From an uncultured Roseburia sp. (GTDB lineage Bacteria > Bacillota > Clostridia > Lachnospirales > Lachnospiraceae): 64,000 bases of DNA. Under the pieces are notes generated by a model that did no database searches, was not told the origin of the DNA, and was given only the letters and a program-made list of their open reading frames with translations. The stretch is from assembly GCA_900539115.1 (NCBI GenBank), contig UQAQ01000002.1, positions 1 through 64,000 of the forward strand. Reading direction: 5' to 3'. This document shows positions 43,262 to 52,110 of this stretch, in pieces; the stretch's first letter is position 1; each line of letters opens with the position of its first letter. The position numbers and the translations under genes were made by a program.

Positions 43262-44944
43262 GTGCTAGTAAATTTACACGTGAAGAATTTTGCGATCATT
43301 GATGAAGTAGATGTAGATTTTGGAGAACATTTGAATATATTGACGGGAGAGACCGGAGCCGGAAAATCCATTCTTGTGGGATCCATCGGAATCGCACTGG
43401 GAGCTCGAGTTTCTCCTGAGATTATTGGAAAACGTGCAGATTATGCGATGGTAGAACTGGTATTTCAGATTGAGAAGCCGGAGACCATTGAGGCCTTACG
43501 TGAGATGGATATCGAACCGGAAGACGGTCAGATCGTCATTTCGCGTAAGATTACGGCCAATCGAAGTATCAATAAAATTAATGGCGAAAGTGTACCGGTA
43601 GGTGTGATCCGGAAAGTATCGGCCCTTTGCATTGATATCCATGGTCAGCATGAACATCAGTCGCTGCTTCACAAAGAGTATCACCGCAGTGTGGTAGACC
43701 GTTTTGCCGGGGAAGAGGCACAGGGGTTAAAGCAGAAGATTGCGGGAAAGTACGAAGAATACCGAAAAATATTACAAAAAATGGAAGAAAATGGAGGCTC
43801 GGAAAAAGAGCGTGCCAGAGAGCTTTCTTTCTTGGAATATGAACGAAAAGAGATTGAAGAGGCAAACCTTAAAGAAGGCGAAGAAGAGAAGCTGGAGGAT
43901 GAAGTAAAGAAAATGTCCAATGCTTCGGATATCGTGGAATCAATGGGCAAAGTTTATGAGTGTACCGGTGATTCGTACCAGGGATGCGCCAGTCAGATTT
44001 CGCAGGCACTTCGTCATCTCGGGGATGTTGCCGACTTAGATGAAGGACTTCTTTCTTTGCAGGAAGAACTGCAGGATATCGAAAATCTGTTATCGGATTT
44101 TAATCGCAGTGTATCGGATTATATGGATGATTTTGTTTTCGACGAAGCGGAATTGCGTCAGAAAGAAGAACGTCTTGACCGTATCCGGAGTATTCAGGCG
44201 AAATATGGAAATACTTACGAAGAAGCCATGAAGCATTATGTGGAAGTGATAGAAAAAATTGACCGTTATAAGGATTTTGAAAACTATCATCTGCAGCTGG
44301 AGACGGAAAAACAACAGTGTGAAAAATCACTGGAAGAATTGTGTGGGAAATTGACGGTGCTTCGAAAGAAAGCAGCGGTGAAACTTGAGAAAAATATTAC
44401 CGAGACATTGCAGGAACTGAATTTCGAGCATGCCCGATTTGCGGTAAAAGTGGAAGAATTGTCTGAGTTTACGGCAAAAGGAAAAGAGGATGTCGAATTT
44501 CTTATCGCAACGAACCCGGGGGCAGATCTGAATCCGCTGAGTAAAGTGGCTTCCGGAGGAGAATTATCGCGAATCATGCTGGCGATAAAAACCGTATTTG
44601 CAGATGTGGATCAGATTGAATCCCTGATCTTTGATGAAATTGATGTGGGAATCAGCGGAAGAACTGCGCAGATGGTTTCAGAAAAGATGTCAATTCTTGG
44701 GAAAAACCATCAGATTATCTGCATTACCCATTTGCCACAGATTGCGGCGATGGCAGATACACATTTTGTCATTGAGAAGATTTCTTCTGCAAAAGAGACG
44801 GAGACCAGGATACGCCGGCTGTCTGATGAACAGTCCACCGAGGAACTGGCTCGTATGTTAGGCGGAGTCGAGATTACACAGGCAGTGCTTGCAAATGCAA
44901 AAGAAATGAAACAATTGGCAAAAAATCAAAAACAATATTCATAA
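43262..44944 (+). CDS. recN: DNA repair protein RecN
   Basis: This 560-residue protein is an SMC-like ATPase for double-strand-break repair. It has an N-terminal half-ATPase LHVKNFAIIDEVDVDFGEHL with Walker A GETGAGKS, an HGQHEHQSLLH motif, long coiled-coil regions (residues about 150-370), and a C-terminal half with ATNPGADLNPLSKVASGGEL (signature) and FDEIDVGISGRTAQMV (Walker B). The start is GTG 43262, preceded by AGGAGGAG. It begins 15 bp after the Ig-like protein gene and may be in its transcript. SpoIVB follows, the usual clostridial order. No LexA box is seen nearby. Confidence 0.96.
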   Translation: MLVNLHVKNFAIIDEVDVDFGEHLNILTGETGAGKSILVGSIGIALGARVSPEIIGKRADYAMVELVFQIEKPETIEALREMDIEPEDGQIVISRKITANRSINKINGESVPVGVIRKVSALCIDIHGQHEHQSLLHKEYHRSVVDRFAGEEAQGLKQKIAGKYEEYRKILQKMEENGGSEKERARELSFLEYERKEIEEANLKEGEEEKLEDEVKKMSNASDIVESMGKVYECTGDSYQGCASQISQALRHLGDVADLDEGLLSLQEELQDIENLLSDFNRSVSDYMDDFVFDEAELRQKEERLDRIRSIQAKYGNTYEEAMKHYVEVIEKIDRYKDFENYHLQLETEKQQCEKSLEELCGKLTVLRKKAAVKLEKNITETLQELNFEHARFAVKVEELSEFTAKGKEDVEFLIATNPGADLNPLSKVASGGELSRIMLAIKTVFADVDQIESLIFDEIDVGISGRTAQMVSEKMSILGKNHQIICITHLPQIAAMADTHFVIEKISSAKETETRIRRLSDEQSTEELARMLGGVEITQAVLANAKEMKQLAKNQKQYS

Positions 44945-45003
44945 ATTATGAAATTATGGCAATACTTTCCTTATAGGAGTTTTTTTGTGAGGAGAGGATT
45001 GCC

Positions 45004-46251
45004 ATGTTTGTTTCAAAAAGGAAAAAAATTTATCGGTACGGATTGCTTGCTTTTTTAGTTCTGGATCTTGTGGTTCTTGGAATTCTTGCGTGGAGCCGGC
45101 TGCAAAGGGAAATCCCGGATAAAATATGGACCTATGTCGGAAGAGAGGAACTGCTGACAAACAGTAGTTTGATAAAATATTCAAAAAAAGAAGAAAAGAC
45201 GGTCGAAGCACTTCACATCAACCAGACATCGGATAAAACGACAGTTGTATTGGAAGGAGTGGGAACGTATGAGGTAAAAGCCAGATTATTGGGTGTCCTT
45301 CCGGTAAAGGATATACAGGTTCAGGCGATAGAGCCGATTGAAGTGGCACCGTCCGGAGAACCGGTCGGAATTTATGTCGAGACAAAGGGGCTGCTTGTGT
45401 TGTCTACAACCAGTGTCGAGGGACAGGATGGTTTGATTCATGAACCGGCGACGAACATTGTTATGACCGGAGATTATATATTAAAGGTAGAGGGCATTTC
45501 GGTAAAAACCATACAGGAATTTAACCAGGCGGTGCAGAAAAGAAAGGGCGAAAAGATTGCGCTTCACATACGACGTGGTAAGCAGAATCTGGATGTGGCT
45601 GTGCATTCGGTGTTGGCAAAAGATGGAAGCAACAAACTGGGGATCTGGGTTCGGGAAGATACACAGGGAATCGGAACGATGACGTATGTTACAAAAAATG
45701 GAAAATTCGGTGCACTCGGCCACGGAATAACGGATGCGGATACCGGGACATTGATGGATCTGCGCGGCGGAGAGTTGTATGAGACAAAAATACTGGATAT
45801 TATAAAAGGACAAAAAGGGGCTCCGGGAGAATTAGAAGGCTATATCAATATGGTGGCAAAAGAATGCATCGGAAAGATAGATAAAAATACATCCCTTGGT
45901 ATATTCGGCACCATTTTTGAACCGGACAAACAGCAGAGAACGTACTATGAAGTTGGGCTTAGACAAGATATTAAAACAGGAAAAGCCTGGATTTATTCCA
46001 ATATGGAAGGAACGCCACAAAAATATGAGATTCAGATTGAAAAGATTAACCGGACGAGTAAGGATAATAAAGGAATGGTGATCCGCGTAACCGATACGAG
46101 ACTGCTGAAACTGACGGGCGGCATCGTTCAGGGGATGAGCGGCAGTCCGATCTTGCAGGATGACAAGATCATCGGAGCGGTAACGCATGTATTTGTCGAG
46201 GAGCCGACGAAAGGTTATGCGGTGTTTATGGAAAATATGCTGGACACCTGA
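45004..46251 (+). CDS. spoIVB: SpoIVB sporulation serine protease
   Basis: The 415-residue protein has an N-terminal membrane helix at about 13-29, a PDZ region (TNIVMTGDYILKVEGISVKT, FNQAVQKRKGEKIALHI) and a C-terminal S55 peptidase domain with LGHGITDADTGTLMDLRGGE (catalytic His and Asp region) and VQGMSGSPILQDDKIIGAV (the Ser motif). SpoIVB triggers activation of sigma-K processing from the forespore side. It follows recN by 59 bp, as usual in Clostridia. The usual next gene, spo0A, is not here: the response regulator of a two-component system is encoded on the opposite strand one base after the stop. Confidence 0.94.
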   Translation: MFVSKRKKIYRYGLLAFLVLDLVVLGILAWSRLQREIPDKIWTYVGREELLTNSSLIKYSKKEEKTVEALHINQTSDKTTVVLEGVGTYEVKARLLGVLPVKDIQVQAIEPIEVAPSGEPVGIYVETKGLLVLSTTSVEGQDGLIHEPATNIVMTGDYILKVEGISVKTIQEFNQAVQKRKGEKIALHIRRGKQNLDVAVHSVLAKDGSNKLGIWVREDTQGIGTMTYVTKNGKFGALGHGITDADTGTLMDLRGGELYETKILDIIKGQKGAPGELEGYINMVAKECIGKIDKNTSLGIFGTIFEPDKQQRTYYEVGLRQDIKTGKAWIYSNMEGTPQKYEIQIEKINRTSKDNKGMVIRVTDTRLLKLTGGIVQGMSGSPILQDDKIIGAVTHVFVEEPTKGYAVFMENMLDT

Positions 46252-46252
46252 C

Positions 46253-46882
46253 TCACACCATGTGCCGGTAGTAAAAAACAGCCAGCTGGGTACGGTCGCG
46301 CAGGTTCAATTTTTCCAAAATAGCACTGAGATAATTTCGCACAGTTCCCTCACTCAAATACAGAGCCGAGGCAATTTCTTTGTTGTTAAGGCCGTCTGCG
46401 ACTTTTACAATGATTTCCCATTCTTTTTCCGTGATATCATAGGATTCAGGGGAAAAAGAGGGGGAATCCTGACTGCGCAAAAGTTCCGGCAGTTTTGTCG
46501 TAATGGCATCTCCAAAGACGGTCTGCCCATTGTGGACAGCAGAAAGGGCAGGAACGATACTCTCAAAATTCTGTTTTAAGATGTAGCCTTTTACGCCAAG
46601 ATTCAGAGCTTTGATGATATATTCGTCATCGGAAAAAGTCGTAAGCAGGAGAATTTTTCGGGAAGAATCTTCGGCGAGAAGTTGTTCTGCGGCCTCTAAG
46701 CCTGTCATTTCACTCATACGAATGTCCATCAGCAAAACATCCGGCTGATGCTGGTGGTAAAGGTCGATCGCATCTTTTCCGTTTTCTCCCAGTCCACAGA
46801 CTTGAATGTCTGCATTTGCTTCTAAAATTGTTTTTAATGACAGGGCGACCAGTTTGTCGTCGTCTACGATACATATTTTCAT
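46253..46882 (-). CDS. LuxR-type (NarL/LiaR) response regulator
   Basis: The 209-residue protein has an N-terminal receiver domain (residues 1-120) with the phospho-acceptor LMDIRM (Asp53), and a C-terminal LuxR-type HTH (about 145-205): ITEKEWEIIVKVADGLNNKE then IASALYLSEGTVRNYLSAIL. I choose ATG 46882 because its first codon overlaps the stop of the histidine kinase gene (ATGA), a sign of translational coupling. It is the cognate regulator of the kinase. The ABC exporter genes on the opposite strand start 1.3 kb away and are the likely target. Not Spo0A: it lacks the Spo0A effector domain. Confidence 0.93.
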   Translation of the reverse strand: MKICIVDDDKLVALSLKTILEANADIQVCGLGENGKDAIDLYHQHQPDVLLMDIRMSEMTGLEAAEQLLAEDSSRKILLLTTFSDDEYIIKALNLGVKGYILKQNFESIVPALSAVHNGQTVFGDAITTKLPELLRSQDSPSFSPESYDITEKEWEIIVKVADGLNNKEIASALYLSEGTVRNYLSAILEKLNLRDRTQLAVFYYRHMV

Positions 46883-47955
46883 GATGTTTCCCCTTTCCAT
46901 AAAATAATCTGGATGCGAAAGCCGTCTGTAGTAACAATGTGAAATTCACCGCCTAATTGCTTTACCCGCTCCCGCATATTTTCGAGTCCGATTCCGCCGG
47001 AAAAATCCTTTGAAATCACAGTGCCATTGTCTTTTAAAATGAGCTGATAAAAGGCAGGATGTTCTGTGAGATGGATGTCAAATCTTTCTGCATTGCTGTG
47101 ACGCCGTGTATTGGTAAGTGCCTCCTTGGTAATGGCAAGAATGGCATACTTAAATTCTTTGGGTGGTTCGGTCTGCATCTTGTAGTGCAGCGAAACGGTG
47201 AGATCCGAGGCCTCCTTTTGCAGATCGGATAAGGCGGTCTGCAGATGAATGGAATCGTCATGAAGGTCATGGACACTGTTTCGGATGCTGGTCATAGCCG
47301 TATCCAGAGATTCTTTTAAGGTAAGCAATGGTGCATCCAGTGCCGTATCGTGATTCATAACCTGCAGAGCACCGGTCTGTAAAAGAGAACGGCTCAGAAG
47401 GTGCCCGACATTGTCGTGAATTTCCCGGGCAATGCGGTTACGTTCCTTTAATGTGGCGAGATGAATTTCATAATCCTGATTTTGCCGCAATGCCTTATTT
47501 TTCTCCATTAAATTATAAGAATGTTCATAGTTTTCATTTCTTGTCTGACGGTATTTCTGTTCCCAGTATTCTTTCTTTTCGGTCGTGTTTTGCAGCAGGG
47601 AAGCAAGCACAAACAGTAAGAGAAAATACAGCCACAGGGAAATCGGAAAGAGATAGAAGTGAAGCATTGCGCAGGCAGATACAAGGACAAATAATTGTTT
47701 TTTCTGCGTGGTTTTACTCTGGATCTCATATAAAATATAAGGATAAAAATAAAAGAGATCCGGCAGCAAAAAGGAAAGAATGATAAGTCCGGCAAAAAGG
47801 GCATAACTAAATTTGGAAGAATTTGACAGGAATATCAAATTTCCGCATAACAAAACGGAAAGGAATAAAATGACCGTTGCCAAAGAGACCGGTTTGGAAA
47901 ACCAGAAGGAGGCACACAATAAGTAGATTATGATTTGGTCAAGTAGTGTATTCAT
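46879..47955 (-). CDS. Sensor histidine kinase, HisKA_3 type
   Basis: The 358-residue protein has about five to six hydrophobic segments in residues 8-121, a linker, a HisKA_3 dimerisation domain (EIHLATLKERNRIAREIHDN with phospho-His H180) and a C-terminal HATPase (ILAITKEALTNTRRHSNAER, then GIGLENMRERVKQLGGEF). It pairs with the LuxR-type regulator with which it overlaps by four bases. The membrane domain lacks an extracellular sensor, as in LiaS/DesK-like kinases that sense membrane or envelope stress. It is divergent from the ABC transporter operon, which fits a stress-export unit. Confidence 0.93.
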   Translation of the reverse strand: MNTLLDQIIIYLLCASFWFSKPVSLATVILFLSVLLCGNLIFLSNSSKFSYALFAGLIILSFLLPDLFYFYPYILYEIQSKTTQKKQLFVLVSACAMLHFYLFPISLWLYFLLLFVLASLLQNTTEKKEYWEQKYRQTRNENYEHSYNLMEKNKALRQNQDYEIHLATLKERNRIAREIHDNVGHLLSRSLLQTGALQVMNHDTALDAPLLTLKESLDTAMTSIRNSVHDLHDDSIHLQTALSDLQKEASDLTVSLHYKMQTEPPKEFKYAILAITKEALTNTRRHSNAERFDIHLTEHPAFYQLILKDNGTVISKDFSGGIGLENMRERVKQLGGEFHIVTTDGFRIQIILWKGETS

Positions 47956-48041
47956 CGTCCGTTCCTTTCTGCGTGGATTGTTCTTCTGATATTATAGTAT
48001 CATAAAAGGCAGGTGGGGTCAAAAGGGAAATCGAAAATAAG

Positions 48042-48070
48042 CGAAAATGTGACATTTGTCATTTTCAAAG
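48042..48070. promoter_or_regulatory. Palindrome upstream of the ABC operon
   Basis: TGACATTTGTCA (48050-48061) has 5-bp inverted arms around TT, and is flanked by GAAAATG and ATTTTC. It lies between the divergent kinase and ABC ATPase genes and is a candidate binding site for the response regulator. The promoter itself is not clear. Confidence 0.45.
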
Positions 48071-48145
48071 AGGAAGAAATTCACTGGAACAACCAAAGGA
48101 GATATGGTAAGATAAAGAAAATTAAACGAAAGGGAGAGAAAAACG

Positions 48146-49084
48146 ATGAAAACAGTTGTAGAAGTAAAAGATCTGGTAAAACGATATAAAGAATTGGTCG
48201 CATTGGATCATTTTCAATTGTCGATCAAAGAAGGGGAGATTTTCGGTCTTCTTGGTCCGAACGGTTCCGGAAAAACGACGACGATTCACTGCATTTTGGG
48301 TTTGCTTTCTTATGACAAAGGAGAGATTCAGGTGTTTGGGAAAAAGATGAAGAGCAATGCTTACGAGATCAAACAGGATATCGGAGTAGTAATGCAGAAT
48401 GTCGCCGTTTTTGATGAACTTACGGTGTATGAAAATGTGGATTATTTTTGTGGACTTTATATCAATGATAAACAGACGAGAAAGCAGTATGTGGAAGAAG
48501 CGATTGCCTTCGCAGGGCTGGAAGATTATGTGAAATTTTATCCGAAAAAACTTTCCGGAGGTCTGCTTCGCCGCTTGAATATCGCCTGTGGGATTGCGCA
48601 TAAGCCGAAACTTATCTTTTTCGATGAACCGACAGTCGCGGTAGATCCACAAAGCCGCAATAAGATTTTAGAGGGAATCCGAAAATTAAATGAAGACGGA
48701 GCAACGATTGTCTATACTTCCCATTATATGGAAGAAGTGGAGAGCCTGTGTGAGAGGATCGTTATTATGGATCACGGAAAAGCGATTGCCGTCGGAACCC
48801 CTAATGAATTAAAGGCAATGATTCAGAACAAAGAGACGGTACAAGTTGAAATCCCGAAGTTAGATGAGGAACAGCGAGGTATTTTGGCGTCGCTGCCACA
48901 TGTATATGACGACTCGTATGAAGATTCGATTCTTAAATTGTGCTTTGATGGAGGAAATGCAAATTTGATCCATGTATTAAACTGCCTACAGGAAAATCAT
49001 GTGAAATACGGAAGAATTTACAGTGAACTGCCGACATTAAATGATGTGTTTTTGGAAATTACCGGAAAAGAACTGCGCGATTAG
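48146..49084 (+). CDS. ABC transporter ATP-binding protein
   Basis: The 312-residue ATPase has Walker A GPNGSGKTT at residues 37-45, LSGGLLRRLNIACG as ABC signature, where the usual Gln is Leu, and LIFFDEPTVAVDP as Walker B. Its long C-terminal extension (residues about 220-312) matches DrrA/CcmA/ABC-2 type exporters. It pairs with the two permeases that follow. The ribosome binding site is GGGAGAG. The trio lies opposite the LiaRS-like two-component system, so it may export an antimicrobial, lipid or drug. Substrate unknown. Confidence 0.92.
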   Translation: MKTVVEVKDLVKRYKELVALDHFQLSIKEGEIFGLLGPNGSGKTTTIHCILGLLSYDKGEIQVFGKKMKSNAYEIKQDIGVVMQNVAVFDELTVYENVDYFCGLYINDKQTRKQYVEEAIAFAGLEDYVKFYPKKLSGGLLRRLNIACGIAHKPKLIFFDEPTVAVDPQSRNKILEGIRKLNEDGATIVYTSHYMEEVESLCERIVIMDHGKAIAVGTPNELKAMIQNKETVQVEIPKLDEEQRGILASLPHVYDDSYEDSILKLCFDGGNANLIHVLNCLQENHVKYGRIYSELPTLNDVFLEITGKELRD

Positions 49085-49095
49085 GAGGTGGGGAC

Positions 49096-50214
49096 ATGTT
49101 TTTACGATTATTTACATATCAATGTAAGATTATTTTCCGCGTAAAAGAGTTGATTTTTTGGACGCTGTTATTTCCAATTGCGTTGTGTACGTTTATGTAT
49201 CTGGCATTCAGCAATATTTTTGAGACGACAGAGAAGGCGGGAAATATCCCGGTTGCTATCGTGGCAGAACAGGAAAATGCGGCGGCATCTATGATGTTTG
49301 GGGAATTATCAAAAGGAGATGAGGCTCTTTTAAAGGTTCAGAAAATGACTGCCGAAGAAGCCGACAAGGCATTGGAAAATGGAGGAGTCAAAGGCATTTA
49401 TTATACGGATTCATCGCTGCGGTTAAAAGTGAAAGAAACCGGGATGGAGCAGACGATACTTCAGATGATCTCAAAGCAATTCGATCAAAATAAGACATTG
49501 CTGATGGAGGTAGGAAGCCGGCATCCGGAGAAACTTCAGGAGGTAATACAGACCATTCAAACGCAGAAGAGCGCAGTCAAAGAAGAGGCAATGGGTGGCT
49601 CCAATCCGGATAATGTCGTAAATTATTTTTATGCTATTTTTGCGATGACCTGCCTTTTTGCATCTTTCTCGGGGTGTAATACGATACACAATATACAGCC
49701 TTACACTTCCGAACTTGGAAGGCGTAAATCGGTGGCACCGGTGTCTAAAATGGTAGAGATTTTAAGTGAATTTGCAGCGGTGGAATTGATTCAGTTTGCC
49801 CTGGCATGTCTTGTTCTTGTGTACATGACCGGAATCTTGAAAATCAATATCGGTGGACACTATGGATATGTTGTTTTGCTTTTGTTTGTCGGAACCAGTT
49901 TCGGAAATACGATGGGATTGTGTATCGGTTCCACTCGGCTGTCGATCGAAGCCAAAACAGGTACACTGGTTGGTGTTTCTCTTGGTTTGTGTTTTTTTGC
50001 AGACCTTATGATCAGTGGAATCCGGGCATTTATGCAGCAGCACATTCCGTTTTTTAATGTGATTAGTCCGGCGAGTTTGATCGTCGATTCGTTTTATGCA
50101 TTAAACATGGATTTGGTTTCCAGATATTGGGAAAATATAGCGAGTTTACTGATTTTGTCGGTAGTGTTGCTGGGAATCAGCATTTGGCTTAGCAAAGGGG
50201 GAAAGAGAAAATGA
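49096..50214 (+). CDS. ABC-2 type permease
   Basis: The 372-residue protein has an N-terminal membrane helix (about 20-40), a large extracytoplasmic region (about 45-160) and five or six helices at about 175-370 (YFYAIFAMTCLFASFSG, ELIQFALACLVLVYMTGI, YGYVVLLLFVGTSFGNTMG). This is the ABC-2 exporter permease pattern. It follows the ATPase by 11 bp, with an AGGAGGTGGGG ribosome binding site, and its stop overlaps the next permease start by ATGA. The two permeases likely form a heterodimer. Confidence 0.9.
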   Translation: MFLRLFTYQCKIIFRVKELIFWTLLFPIALCTFMYLAFSNIFETTEKAGNIPVAIVAEQENAAASMMFGELSKGDEALLKVQKMTAEEADKALENGGVKGIYYTDSSLRLKVKETGMEQTILQMISKQFDQNKTLLMEVGSRHPEKLQEVIQTIQTQKSAVKEEAMGGSNPDNVVNYFYAIFAMTCLFASFSGCNTIHNIQPYTSELGRRKSVAPVSKMVEILSEFAAVELIQFALACLVLVYMTGILKINIGGHYGYVVLLLFVGTSFGNTMGLCIGSTRLSIEAKTGTLVGVSLGLCFFADLMISGIRAFMQQHIPFFNVISPASLIVDSFYALNMDLVSRYWENIASLLILSVVLLGISIWLSKGGKRK

Positions 50215-51350
50215 GAATACTGGTTTGTTTTTTTAAAATTTTAAAAAAGAAACGTGGATATATTTTTATGTATCTCGGAATTTTCTTTTCTATTGCAATC
50301 GCGATGTCTTTGCAGGGAGGAAATTCAGAAAAGAGTTATGAAAATCAGAAAATATCGTTCTGTGTATTTGATGAGGACCGGTCCGAGATCAGCAGGGGAC
50401 TTACCGACTTTCTCAAAAAAGAAAATGAGTGGGTAGAAGTCGAAGACGAAGAGGAGGTTATCCAGGAAAAAATGTATAACCGCAGTCTGACTTGTGTAGT
50501 TCGTATCCCGAAAGCATTTGGTGAAACGATGGGGGAGGGAGAGAAACAGATTACGGTGAAGACCATTCCGGGTACAATGTATGGAACAATTATGGAACAA
50601 AGCATCCAGGGATTTGTTTCCCTGCTGCGAGGTTATCTTATCGGTGGAATGAATGCCTCGGAGGCCTTGCAGAAGACGATGCAGTCGGTGGAAAAGGAAC
50701 CGGAAGTGGAGATGACATCACAAAACGGAGGGGTGACACACGATGCGGCATATTATTTATTTGCCTATGTTCCTTACCTTTTTCTGGCAATTTTTATCAG
50801 TACGCTGACACCAATTTTGATGATTTTCCGAAAAAAGGAAATTTCGGAAAGGATGGCATGTTCCTCATATCCCAAAATGAAAATATACCGGGAACTGTAT
50901 GTTTCATTTATCATTGCCGGTTTGGTGATCACAGCACTACATTTAATCGTTGTATTTGCCATAAGGAGAGAACTTTGGTTTACCGCAAAAGGTGGATTGT
51001 ATATCGTCAACGAGATTGCCTTTTTGCTCGTTACATTAAGCCTTGTATTTTTTATCAGCCAGCTGGCTACAAAAATTGAAAGCATTAATATGATCTCCAA
51101 TGTAGTATCTCTTGCCATGTCCTTTTTGTGCGGTATATTTGTACCGCTTTCGTTTCTGGGAGACGGTGTGAAGACAATGGCACATTTTCTTCCGGCGTAT
51201 TGGTACATCCGCGCTGCCGAACAGATTGACGCTGGGATATCGAAAAAAGCCTGTGCAGACATATGGCAGTATTGTGGGATACAAGTATTGTTTGCGGTTG
51301 TGCTGTTGACGACGGCACTTGTTATAACGGAGAAGAAAATAAGGAAATAA
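50211..51350 (+). CDS. ABC-2 type permease
   Basis: The 379-residue protein has the same architecture as the previous permease: an N-terminal helix at about 15-34, a large extracytoplasmic domain with mixed charge (about 40-180), and a set of C-terminal helices (about 185-370) with YLFAYVPYLFLAIFISTLTP, NVVSLAMSFLCGIFVPLSFL and a final KTMAHFLPAYWYIRAAEQID. It is translationally coupled to the first permease. It ends at the hairpin that contains the next gene's promoter. Together with the ATPase it should form one export complex. Confidence 0.9.
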   Translation: MRILVCFFKILKKKRGYIFMYLGIFFSIAIAMSLQGGNSEKSYENQKISFCVFDEDRSEISRGLTDFLKKENEWVEVEDEEEVIQEKMYNRSLTCVVRIPKAFGETMGEGEKQITVKTIPGTMYGTIMEQSIQGFVSLLRGYLIGGMNASEALQKTMQSVEKEPEVEMTSQNGGVTHDAAYYLFAYVPYLFLAIFISTLTPILMIFRKKEISERMACSSYPKMKIYRELYVSFIIAGLVITALHLIVVFAIRRELWFTAKGGLYIVNEIAFLLVTLSLVFFISQLATKIESINMISNVVSLAMSFLCGIFVPLSFLGDGVKTMAHFLPAYWYIRAAEQIDAGISKKACADIWQYCGIQVLFAVVLLTTALVITEKKIRK

Positions 51351-51356
51351 AATCTG

Positions 51357-51413
51357 AAAATCACTTGCATTTGAAAGTGTATTGTGTTATACTTTCACAA
51401 AGCAAGTGATTTT
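51357..51413 (+). terminator. Hairpin enclosing the DUF3990 promoter
   Basis: AAAATCACTTGC (51357-51368) is the exact complement of GCAAGTGATTTT (51402-51413). Inside them AAAGT and ACTTT extend the pairing. The ABC operon ends just before, so this can act as its terminator. The 33-bp loop region carries a promoter. Confidence 0.6.
51365..51393 (+). promoter_or_regulatory. Promoter of the DUF3990/DUF3791 pair
   Basis: TTGCAT (51365-51370) and TATACT (51388-51393) with 17-bp spacing. The -35 and -10 are the same hexamers as those of uvrB. The start codon is about 145 bp downstream, a long untranslated leader with no obvious structure. Confidence 0.6.
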
Positions 51414-51537
51414 AGTCTAGTATAAAATAAGTAAAAGAGTCAAATAAGTTGGTATATCATTCTTGCTTTAAATTCCAGAGAAACAAAATAAATACAGGGT
51501 AGCAGATAATAAGTAATCAAAAGATGGAGGTGGCGTA

Positions 51538-52092
51538 GTGGAAGTATATCATGGTACAACATATAGAAATGCTTTGGACATAATTCAAAATGGAATTAAT
51601 TTGAATAAAAGTAATTTATATCTTGATTTTGGAAGAGGATTTTATGTCACGCCCAATTGGAATTTGGCACGAAATATAGCTCTTCGAGCAACGGCAAAAG
51701 AGAGAGGAATGAAAGATTCATTTTCGGTAGTGATGAGGTTTGAATATACAGAAGATTTAAAATTGAATTATAAAAGATTTGAAATTGAGAATATGGAGTG
51801 GGCATGTTTTATCATTGCAAATAGAGTTACGGAGAGGATAGCAGATGAACTGGGGTTGAAAGACAGAAATTTGGATGGCAGATATGACATTGTTATTGGT
51901 GGAACGGCAGATGGTGTTGTAGCTAATGTAGCATCCAAATTAAGATATGGGAAAATAAAACTACAGGATTATCAATTAAAAATGGAAGATTTTTTGAAAG
52001 AAGATGGAAATTCTTATGGAAAGCAAATTGTATTTTGCACGCAAAAATCTTTGTCTTGCATAAAATATGTAAAGTATGATAAAATTAAGTAA
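51538..52092 (+). CDS. DUF3990 protein with PARP-like ADP-ribosyltransferase motifs
   Basis: The 184-residue protein fits DUF3990. Its first 60 residues, VYHGTTYRNALDIIQNGI then LDFGRGFYVTPNWNLARNIA, resemble the NAD-binding half of PARP-type ADP-ribosyltransferases: H-G-T at residues 5-7, and a FGxGxYxT motif with Tyr, like FGKGIYFAD in PARPs. A third catalytic residue cannot be assigned with confidence; YDIVIGGTADG follows at about 118-128. DUF3990 is, as I recall, placed near the ART clan, and this fits a toxin. The start is GTG 51538, with GGAGGTGG upstream. The adjacent DUF3791 gene is its probable partner. Confidence 0.75.
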   Translation: MEVYHGTTYRNALDIIQNGINLNKSNLYLDFGRGFYVTPNWNLARNIALRATAKERGMKDSFSVVMRFEYTEDLKLNYKRFEIENMEWACFIIANRVTERIADELGLKDRNLDGRYDIVIGGTADGVVANVASKLRYGKIKLQDYQLKMEDFLKEDGNSYGKQIVFCTQKSLSCIKYVKYDKIK

Positions 52093-52110
52093 AAAAGGAG
52101 ATGATGGACA

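Noticed and set aside
46253..46882. Response regulator as Spo0A
   Set aside because: Its C-terminal domain is a LuxR-type HTH, and it is coupled to a histidine kinase gene.
51357..51413. An invertible promoter (phase-variation switch)
   Set aside because: The inverted repeats are perfect, but the spacer of 33 bp is shorter than known invertible promoters and no recombinase is nearby. A hairpin is the simpler reading.
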